Shown here: piece after piece, positions 56,455 through 64,000 of the stretch | Layout of the letters: every line of letters starts with the position of its first letter | Numbering within the stretch: position 1 is the stretch's first letter | DNA from: Hyaloperonospora brassicae | Taxonomy: Eukaryota; Oomycota; Peronosporomycetes; Peronosporales; Peronosporaceae | Direction: 5' to 3' | DNA length: 64,000 nt | Assembly: GCA_947650285.1 (NCBI GenBank) | Contig: CANTFL010001445.1 | Span: forward strand, 620,001-684,000 | Position numbers and translations under genes: made by a program | Notes under the pieces: model-generated | What the model was told of the DNA's origin: nothing | Database searches by the model: none | Seen by the model: only the letters and a program-made list of their open reading frames with translations

Positions 56455-57450
56455 CCTAACTGCCTCAGCGAATGAAACTGCGTGATTGGTTACGATGCTT
56501 TTAATTTTATAGAAATTGTTGGTTTGATCATATTAGGCAGCCTTTATTTGGCAAACGGGCGACTCATTGTTCATTTTGTGACCCACGAGCGCCTGCGAAG
56601 AAGGTAAAAGGCCTCTGCGTTGCTTAATATCGATCTATCATCGTTGCTGGAAGTAATCCATGCGCTGAGAAAGTACGAAATGGTTGGACTGCACGTGCTA
56701 TTCGAATAGGTTGCTGAGTTTATGTTGTTTCTATGCACGTGACAGAGGAGAGAACGCAGCGCATGATCAGCAGACTGTAGACAACCCACCAGACTGTGCG
56801 TAGGTACGAAGGTCGACGTACTCCGCAATTATTTTCGTTTGAACACAATTTGATGTGCTAAATATTGCTGTTTTTTCCATGCCTGCAACATGTAACAGTT
56901 TGGACGTTGTCAAGATCGTTAAACTCTCGTTTGATACTTTGCATGTCGATTGCGAACAGTCGGCGCCAGTCCAGATGTACGTTTGACGGGGTTCTGTCTT
57001 CGTTGCTCCTTGTTTTGCCACCAGGTATCGGATAGAAGGGCTGGTCAAGTCGCGAAACAAGAAGAAGGCGTTTAAATTGCGTGATGACGGCGCAATAAGT
57101 GAGCACCGAGCTCAGACGGAAGGTCCGATGCACAATGTACGTGCTTAAAACGTCTAAAATGCTCATGATTGAAGGAAGGAATGTCCTCAAGTAAAGTGAG
57201 AGGGAAGTGGAATTGTAGAGCCGGTAAGTTTGCACTCGTGATGTTTTGCATACTGTGTTTCCTTTACATGAAAGCTATGATGGTCGACATACGAAAAATA
57301 TATAGCAAACATGTTCAAAGCAACGTCATGGCAATTTTTTTGTTAAATTCATTCGTTACACAAGCTATGCATAGCATGTTCAATTAGTATGAAGGCAATA
57401 GACCCGTGCGAGTGGCATTCGTCTATAGCACTGTCGGTCATCACTGTATT

Positions 57451-57507
57451 CATCACGAATACTGACGCCCACGGGCACCCGTCTTGTTGTCGTCAGTATT
57501 CGTGATG
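57451..57507. repeat. Perfect 17-bp hairpin, 23-nt loop
   Basis: Arms CATCACGAATACTGACG (57451-57467) and CGTCAGTATTCGTGATG (57491-57507). It is an isolated structure in otherwise unremarkable AT-rich DNA. Confidence 0.85.
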
Positions 57508-57768
57508 GGGACACATACGTGTTGCTCCCACCACTACACCTCTTGACCTTGCACTGTCGATTTTGATTATATATTAGTCCTGTATAAACACAGTGGCAGC
57601 AGCGCCCGTCTGGAAAATGTGTCCCTTCGACAGTACATTGGTACCGTTGTCTCTTCCATATCAATCATCGCCATTTTGTTTGAAACCGTAGTGTATTAGT
57701 TAATGTTTCCACATAATTTTTACTTTACCAGTACACCACACAAATAAATCGAGGGGTCCTCATTTCGA

Positions 57769-57869
57769 AATGGTGTGGCCCACATCAACTGTGCTCTATG
57801 TTGGCTCGTCTCAGAACTGGTGCTGGTTCCAGGACTTTTGCACAAATCTAATGCTGGTTTCTGGATTTG
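57769..57869 (-). repeat. Inverted pair, right arm (101 bp)
   Basis: See 56354-56454. The two arms enclose 1.3 kb without a recognised gene. Confidence 0.75.
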
Positions 57870-59108
57870 CTCGCCACAGAGCGCAGAAGAGACACACGAA
57901 CAGGTACCACTGTCCCTATAACTCGTCGTCCCGCGTTCAAAAAGGGATAGAAGAGTATAGTCCACCAATTCGACTTTTTACAGTCAAATTGACCATGGAT
58001 AAGTCAGTAGAATACGGTCAAGTTGGTAGAAAAAGGTCAAGTTTAGTAGACTATGGTCACGTCAAATAGACTGTGGCCAACCTCACCAGCGATGGGTCAC
58101 ACTGAGTTGTCGATTACCTCAGCAATCTGCGGCCACATGCGTAGAGTATCAGTTCGATCGAGTCGATGATTTAAGATAGACTTGCACCCGTTGCACCCGC
58201 AAGAAACGGGGTATGGCACGTGCTAGAGAAGAGAGAAAAGCGATTTGTCATGACGGACCACTTGCTCGCATCTACGTAGACAGAGAAGCGGGCGACACGT
58301 GCCCAAAATCACAGGCGCGCGCGTTGCTTCCGCTTGTGTGTCTTATGGGCGTTGCGAGCGGCAACTCGTATGCACAGACGACTGCGTGCGATGGCTTGGT
58401 CAACGCTGGTGCTAGTGGGCAGAAAGAAGGGAAGCAAACAAAGGCGAACGACTGAGGAGATCGAGCGCTGGACAACGACCACAGTGAGACATCAGGCCGT
58501 ACGAGGTTCCATCTTCGAGAGTAGAGTGGGCGCTACTGCAACGAGGAAGTGAGACGGACGACAACTGCGGAAGAGGAGAGCGTACATGTCTGCCGACGCT
58601 CGATGAGCCGACGCGACAACGTGCGAAGGCATAGGGACCGCAGGAGGCAGTGCGCGCGGTGATTGACATGTACTTGAACCGGACACCGATCGTGACGGAG
58701 GAAGTGGCTCGACGGACGTGGGACGAGGTGCAGCGTAGATTCGTGCGCCAGAACGTCAAGTTGTCGTGGTCAATGAGGTCCCACGCCGTACTTGCGGTCT
58801 TTTGCATGCCACAGAGTGTCGCACCGTCGTGTTGACACTGCGAGTGAGAGCCACGACAATGCTCGTGCTAAGAGGATGTGGGGCTCCGACACAACGACAG
58901 ACCTGGCAGTTGACAACAAAGCCAAAGTGGCCACGAGCATTTCGCGGACCTCCTGCCACATGGTCAGACACTCGCACATCAGTGGCCTGCGTTCGCTCCT
59001 TGACTCTGCTGCATCCATAAGCCTCTTGTGCCTTGACAGCACGTGATCGTTCGTGACACGATCGAGTGTCAGATTAGGATAATTTGCAGTCTGGTAGTCC
59101 ATATCTAC
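57870..59108. other. Intergenic, no gene supported
   Basis: About 1.2 kb before E5. Open frames overlap on both strands without motifs; a plus-strand stretch around 58650-58800 (VIDMYLNRTPIVTEEVARR) has coding-like composition but is not identified. Confidence 0.4.
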
Positions 59109-59502
59109 TGTAACGGAGCAGCCCTTTACATAGAAACTGTCATTAAAGAAAAAATGACAATAAAGAATATTAAGTTGAATATTCTTTGAACAATATTTCC
59201 ATTTGTGGTGATATTGATGGGTCGACCAAAGAGTCTGCTCATTGGTTGATATCTTGATGATATCAACCCACCAATCGTCGCAAGGCACGCGCAATGAGTG
59301 GTGACGAGACTTCACCATACACTCAGTTATATTAGTATAATTAAGTCAGGTTAAACAGAGAGACAGTAACAAAAAGACTTTATTATATTAATATAACAGG
59401 TATACTTTTTCCTTATCCTACGCTTCCTCGTTCGCCTCGTGTACGTCTGTCGGGGCACCGATACCCTTGCGTTAAGTTCACGCAAGGGTGTGCCCCGTTA
59501 CA
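59109..59502 (+). repeat. 5' LTR of E5 (394 bp)
   Basis: TGTAACGGAGCAGCCC...CCCCGTTACA, followed by CC and the primer site TGGTAGCACTTTGTAG at 59505. Confidence 0.93.
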
Positions 59503-59546
59503 CCTGGTAGCACTTTGTAGTCCTTCCAAGGACCACAGCATCCAAC

Positions 59547-60668
59547 ATGAACATGTTGGATGGTGAAGAGACCTTTCACACCACGCGTGAAGGGTTTACC
59601 CATTTGAGCGACATCGTATGGGGTGCGGTAGAACGAATGAGTTCTACTGTAGGCGAGTTCGCCATTAGCGCCATGTTGGAGTCTCTAGACAGAGACCAAC
59701 AACATGCCGCTATAGCCAGGTTCATTCAAAATGAACTTGTCGCCGAAAGGGAGAAAGTAGCCTTGCTTCACCAGCAAGGCTCTTAATAGGCTGAGCAGTT
59801 GAGAGAACTTAATGCTCAACAGACAGAGCTGTTGAGACAGCAGCGATTCCATGCTGCTGTGGGCGGGACGACACATGCGCGTCATCCCGAGGTCATGAAA
59901 GTTGACATCTCCAAGTAGAGTGGAGTCCCGGAGGACTCTCTGTTACTGTGGTTTATCGAACTCGACAGAGCCTTAAGGGTTCGTCGCGTCGAAGATGAGC
60001 AAATGAAACTCACATTTGCTCAAACCCACTTGTCAGGACGTGCCAAAACTTGGTCTCTGGGGCTCGAAAGTAGCGACCCAAATGTGTTTAGGTCGCTAGA
60101 TGACTTCAAGTCCCGGCTCAGACACACGTTTGAGCCGCCACGAGCTGAGTTCAGGGATCGTTCTGAGCTCCTGAAACCTAAGCAGGGCAAGCGTGATGTG
60201 CACGCTTACACACAACATATACAACTCCTTGCGAGTAGTATAACTGCTAACCCAGTCCATGAACACACGTTGATTGCGGTGTTCATGCAAGGGCTCGCAG
60301 AAGGGCCCGTCAGGAGCCACCTGTTCCGCCTTGAGCTGAATACGCTTGAAGAAGCGATATCAGTCGCGGAACAGGAAGACTTAAGCATGAGACAGGCTCA
60401 CTCTAGCTCAAACTCTTATCGTCCACCGAGACGACAAGAGATCGGAGTTCCAGAACCAATGGACCTCTTCTATGTTGAGAGCGAGAGACCTCGCTCTTCA
60501 AACAACAAGCGATTGCAGAGGTGCAATCGCTGTCAGAAGTTAGGGCCTTGCGCATACGAGTGTAGTGCTCCACGCCCAGTACCAAACAGTACTGAGCGAA
60601 ATGGACGACCATTCGCCAAGAAGGGCAATGTGCGTGGGTCCAGCGCTGTTGCGAAGCCGCAGCAGTGA
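59547..60668 (+). pseudogene. gag: E5 gag
   Basis: MNMLDGEETFHTTREGF start; TAA-TAG near 59785; then QLRELNAQQTELLRQQQRF with Gln where E3 and E4 have TAG; a TAG near 59917 shared with E4; a long open stretch 60003-60668 with the capsid part and CNRCQKLGPCAYEC, in which the knuckle His is replaced by Pro. A TGA at 60666-60668 truncates gag just before the slippery site (60680-60686). Confidence 0.87.
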
Positions 60669-60679
60669 GACGGACCATC

Positions 60680-60720
60680 AAAAAATGGTCGGGGTCCGTA
60701 GGGGCGGAGCGCCCTACTGA
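60680..60720 (+). promoter_or_regulatory. -1 frameshift signal of E5, weakened
   Basis: Heptamer AAAAAAT at 60680-60686 is kept; in the stem the first arm reads TCCGTAGGG against CCCTACTGA, introducing a mismatch. Upstream TGA in gag makes it unused. Confidence 0.65.
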
Positions 60721-61645
60721 TCCAGCAACCGCAAGAGAATTTGCAAATCTCTTGACAAAAGTTGCTCCAGATACACAATCATTGTGTGTCTCTGCACCTG
60801 GTGATGACGTTTCGCTCATCACCTTGAAGTTGGAAGCGAAAAATGAGTTGTCGCTTCGTGCTCTTGTAGACTGTGGGGCGTCGAACAAGTTTGTTCGTCG
60901 CCAGTCACTAGAGGCTGCAAGGCTCAAGTTCGTTGAGCGCGACATTCCCCTCACGAGGATGACGGTGATCCTCGCCACAGGCGCATCGATTACCGTTGAG
61001 AAACGTGAAGTAGGAATCCACTACACGTTAGAGGGCGAACAGTACGATGATGACTTCATCGTACTAGATCTGGATGACAAATTTGATGTCATCCTGGGAT
61101 TACCTTGGCTCATAAGGTACGAGCCAAGGGTGAGCTGGCAGCATCGATACGTGAAGATGCCTGCCACTTGTTCATCAGATGGCCATCTGATGAACATCTT
61201 GGAGCGTCCACAAGCGTGTGGATGTTCTGCAAGTGAGTGCGATGGCCTCACTTGCGGTACGGTCGTTAGCACGGCTGCACAAGATCACAGTGTAGTTGAT
61301 CACTACACTGTGGAGCAAGCTCCCGGCGGCTGTACAGGAGTACAGGCTGCGCAGAAGGTCCACCACTCGAATAAGTCGAGTGGACTGGGACGTGGATGTA
61401 CGCCTAGCGGGCGACATCATAGCAAGAGTAAACCGGTTGCCCACAAGCGGCAACACGGATATCCTAGGTCGACTGGAGAGTCGACCGTAGAGGATCGGTC
61501 CCTGACTGTGTTTGCACAGCCACAGTCGGAAGACGTTGAGGGAATAAGTCCCCACGTACTTGAGGAAGGAATTCCTCAAGAGTCACTTGCTGAAGGATTA
61601 GGCCTTCAGCAACCTGTGGAACGAAGTTCCCAGGAAGTAATTTGA
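60687..61645 (+). CDS. pol: E5 aspartic protease
   Basis: Open -1 frame from GSVGAERPTDPATAREFANLL through LVDCGASNKFVRR and DKFDVILGLPWLIRYEP to the TGA shared with E3 and E4 at 61643-61645. Domain intact; no own ATG. Confidence 0.85.
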
Positions 61646-61649
61646 GACG

Positions 61650-62096
61650 TTGAAAGTCTTGGTTAAGGACGGATCAAGCGTAGGCGCTTATACGCTTGAT
61701 CTGATTGTGCCTCCGAAGTTGACTTCGGAGATAACTCAGTTGCCAACGGTAGAACAAAAGCGGTTCTTGCGTGATCTGCGTAGTGGCAAAGTCAAGCAGA
61801 TCTGCATACTCGTCACAGAGGATGAGTATGTGGCCGATATTCGGTCGGCAACAGTATTTGCTAAGAACGAACGGGTTCTCAGCAGCTCATCGATGGACGA
61901 AAGTGTCCTCGATGAGAAGACTCGGATTGAGCGATACACGTCTCAATCCTGGGAGTCACTTCAGGTAAATCCTTTGTACAAGGATTTGATCGAATTCAGG
62001 GATGTGTTCTCTGAATCCGTAGCTTGCGAGTTGCCTAAGGATAAAGGCACTCGACACGAGATCGAGCTCAAACCGGGCTCGAATATTTTGTCATGA
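61650..62096 (+). pseudogene. pol: E5 protease-RT linker
   Basis: KVLVKDGSSVGAYTLDLIV onward, identical to E4 until a one-base loss at about 62085 (GSN for GSKY) closes the frame at 62096. Confidence 0.75.
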
Positions 62097-62199
62097 AGCA
62101 GTGGCCACTGCCTCGTGAACAAGTACTAGCGATCGACAAGTTCTTTGCCGATCGCATAGCAGCGGGCCATGTGAGGGAATCAACATCCCCTCACAGCTC

Positions 62200-63333
62200 T
62201 CCGACCTTCTGTGTGCGAAAGGCCACATGAGGGTGGCGGATAGTGCACGCGTTCAACAAGTTGATTGCTGCAACGGTACCGGCTTAGACGCCGATACCGA
62301 GAAAGGACGTGATCATAGATGGGATGTCAAAGAGTACCATCTTTTTGTCCATGGATCTGATGGATGGATTCTATCAGATCCTCATGCGTGAACGAGACAT
62401 CCCGTACACGGCAGTGAGCACCCCCAGCGGTATGCTGTGGGAGTGACTAGTGATGCCACAGGGGCTAAGCAACAGCCCCTGCAACATTCAACAGATGTGT
62501 TACAAATCTGTTGAGACCGGTGCGAGACTTCGCACCGAGTTACTTCGACGAAGTATGGCGCTCCCCATAGCCGGGCGATGGACGGAAAGACGGACGTTGA
62601 AGTTCACAGAATTCACGTTCGTCAAGTTCTTCAACTTATGCGCAAGCATAAGTTGTACGCCAATCTAATGAAGTGTATATTCGCGGCAAACGAAATACCA
62701 CTTCTTGGGTGCATCGTGGGTAAACACGGCGTACGCCCTGAGCCCGAAAAGATCAAGGCGATCACCGACTGGCCAGTGCCAGTCGATGTCAAGGAACTAA
62801 GGAAGTTCCTTGGACTAGTGGCGTACTTGCATAAGTACTCTCTTCACTACGCAAAGATGACGGTACATCTTTCTTGCTTGCTCAAGAAAGATGTCAAGTG
62901 TTCATGGAACGCTGAGTGCCAGCGTTCCTTTGAGGGTATCAAACAAAGCTTGATGCGATCGCCGATATTGGCGATTGCAGATCAGGACAGACCATTTCAT
63001 GTGGTCTGTGACACCAGCAATTTTGCAATCGGCTGTGCGTTAATGCAGTTCGACACAGATGGCGCAGAGAGAGTCCTCTGTTATCAGTCGCGTCAGCTGC
63101 AAGCAGCTGAGCGCAATCACCCAGTACGTGACGAGGAACTCCTTGCCATGAAGTACGCACTGGCTAAGTTTCGCGTCTATCTCCTCGGAGATAGATCGTT
63201 TGTTGTCTATACGGACCATGCGTCACTACGCACGGCCGTAAACAGCCCACACCTCTCGCAAAGAATGGCGAGGTGGATGTCTTTCTTCGCGGGGTACAAT
63301 TATCCGTCAAATACAAGCCAGGACGACTTATAG
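62200..63333 (+). pseudogene. pol: E5 reverse transcriptase and RNase H
   Basis: RT begins around 62230 (VHAFNKLIAATVP) with a TAG in PA-stop-TP, a TGA in LWE-stop-LVM and frameshifts near 62470 and 62555. The catalytic box at 62541-62552 is YFDE: the first Asp is present, the second is Glu. From 62578 to 63333 one frame covers the RT end and RNase H, including an undamaged FVVYTDHASLRTAV where other copies are frameshifted. Confidence 0.87.
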
Positions 63334-64000
63334 TCGTCGCTGATGCGCTTTTGCGCGGCCCTGATTTCGAGATGGGCGCGCAATCCAACAGTGGGGACAC
63401 GCCAATTGTAGCGACACTTGCATCCAGTGTCTCGTCTTCAATGCTACTTGACGACACGGAAGAAAGTTCTACGCGGCAGATAAGGATATTCTGCGCTTAA
63501 TCGATCATCTGGTGAATCCAGCTTGTAAATAATTGAAAGATTTACCGGCTTTGTACCGATCCTCTTTATATCGGTACACAACGCGTAATGGACTGTTTTA
63601 CTATGCAGCCGTTGACGGCGACACGCCTCGTGTCGTCGTCCCCACTCATCATGATTTGCGTTTACGCATCATGTATGAGTGTCAAGATGCCCCAACAGGC
63701 GGGCATCGTGGTAGAGAAAAGACCTACCTCACGGTAAGTCGTGGCTTTAATTGGCCACGCCAGTATCAGTTTGTCCGCAAGTACATACGTGCTTGCGAGG
63801 TTTGTCAACGGGTGAAACCTAGTCCTTCATCCCGTGCGCCATTACAGCTTCTGCCTGTTCCGACAGAGTGCTGGCAGTACGTTTCAATGGACTTCGTCTT
63901 CGGGTTTCCCGCAGAAGACCACAAGAATACCATTATTCTTGTGTTCGTTGATCGGGTCAGCAAGATGGTGCATCTTTCTGCAGTGACCGAGTCCATAACG
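63273..64000 (+). pseudogene. pol: E5 RNase H tail and integrase N-terminal half
   Basis: LSVKYKPGRLIVVADALL (63273-63500), then the zinc domain (HHDLRLRIMYECQDAPTGGH, CEVCQRVK) and first catalytic Asp (SMDFVFGFPAEDH), running off the window at 64000. The zinc domain and core are in one frame from about 63590 on; it may be open beyond. Confidence 0.85.

Larger units (their letters stand above)
59109..64000 (+). mobile_element. Ty3/gypsy element E5 (family A), cut by window end
   Basis: 5' LTR, primer site, gag, protease, linker, RT, RNase H and the first half of integrase are present. It is close to E4 in gag to linker (49811-50250 and 61650-62090 are nearly identical) but its RT and RNase H differ and lack the lesions common to the other copies. 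Confidence 0.93.

Noticed and set aside
1..64000. tRNA, rRNA, CRISPR arrays, bacterial operons
   Set aside because: None seen; repeats are dispersed LTRs and inverted copies, not spaced direct repeats.

Overview
The window reads as nuclear DNA of a filamentous eukaryote, most likely an oomycete (a downy mildew or Phytophthora relative). The evidence is one intronless housekeeping gene (clamp-loader subunit RFC2), a secreted protein with a degenerate RxLR-EER arrangement typical of oomycete effectors, and a very dense load of Ty3/gypsy, LINE and Mutator-like elements. No prokaryotic operon, tRNA, rRNA or CRISPR was seen. The host call is inference; no search was possible.

Layout. 1-5965: 3' part of gypsy element E1 (+) ending in an LTR. 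5966-9775: non-repetitive stretch with the RFC2 gene on the minus strand (8390-9376). 9776-28257: two gypsy elements in opposite orientation, L (+) and R (-), whose pol regions form a ~5.94 kb nearly identical inverted repeat (10464-16402 and 18897-24837) around a 2.5 kb spacer; R carries a 1.77 kb insertion in gag. 28744-36729: complete gypsy element E3 (-) with a 5-bp target duplication. 37140-40742: a LINE with one in-frame stop. 41277-41855: effector candidate. 42882-44638: decayed MULE transposase. 45616-46707: two LTRs in inverted orientation. 47271-55217: gypsy element E4 (+), an inverted duplicate of E3. 55294-55705: solo LTR with target duplication. 55706-59108: degenerate low-copy DNA. 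59109-64000: gypsy element E5 (+), cut by the window end.

How the gypsy elements work. Order is LTR - primer site - gag (CCHC knuckle) - protease - RT - RNase H - integrase with chromodomain - antisense gene - polypurine tract - LTR. Gag and pol are in different frames and the junction has a textbook -1 frameshift site (A AAA AAT, 8-nt spacer, stem-loop). Between integrase and the 3' LTR lies a conserved gene of roughly 540 codons on the opposite strand (called aORF here), whose C-terminal coiled-coil part lies antisense to the chromodomain coding sequence. Five of six RT copies carry the same destroyed catalytic motif (YFID), and several stops and frameshifts are shared between copies, so this is a population of defective elements copied in trans or duplicated at DNA level.

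The most unusual signal is that these elements, LTRs and coding parts alike, are tiled end to end with short perfect inverted repeats (8-13 bp arms, 0-12 nt loops, about one per 40-60 bp). By eye, neither the RFC2 gene nor the LINE shows this. I found no description of it from memory and regard it, with the antisense gene, as the main thing to check.
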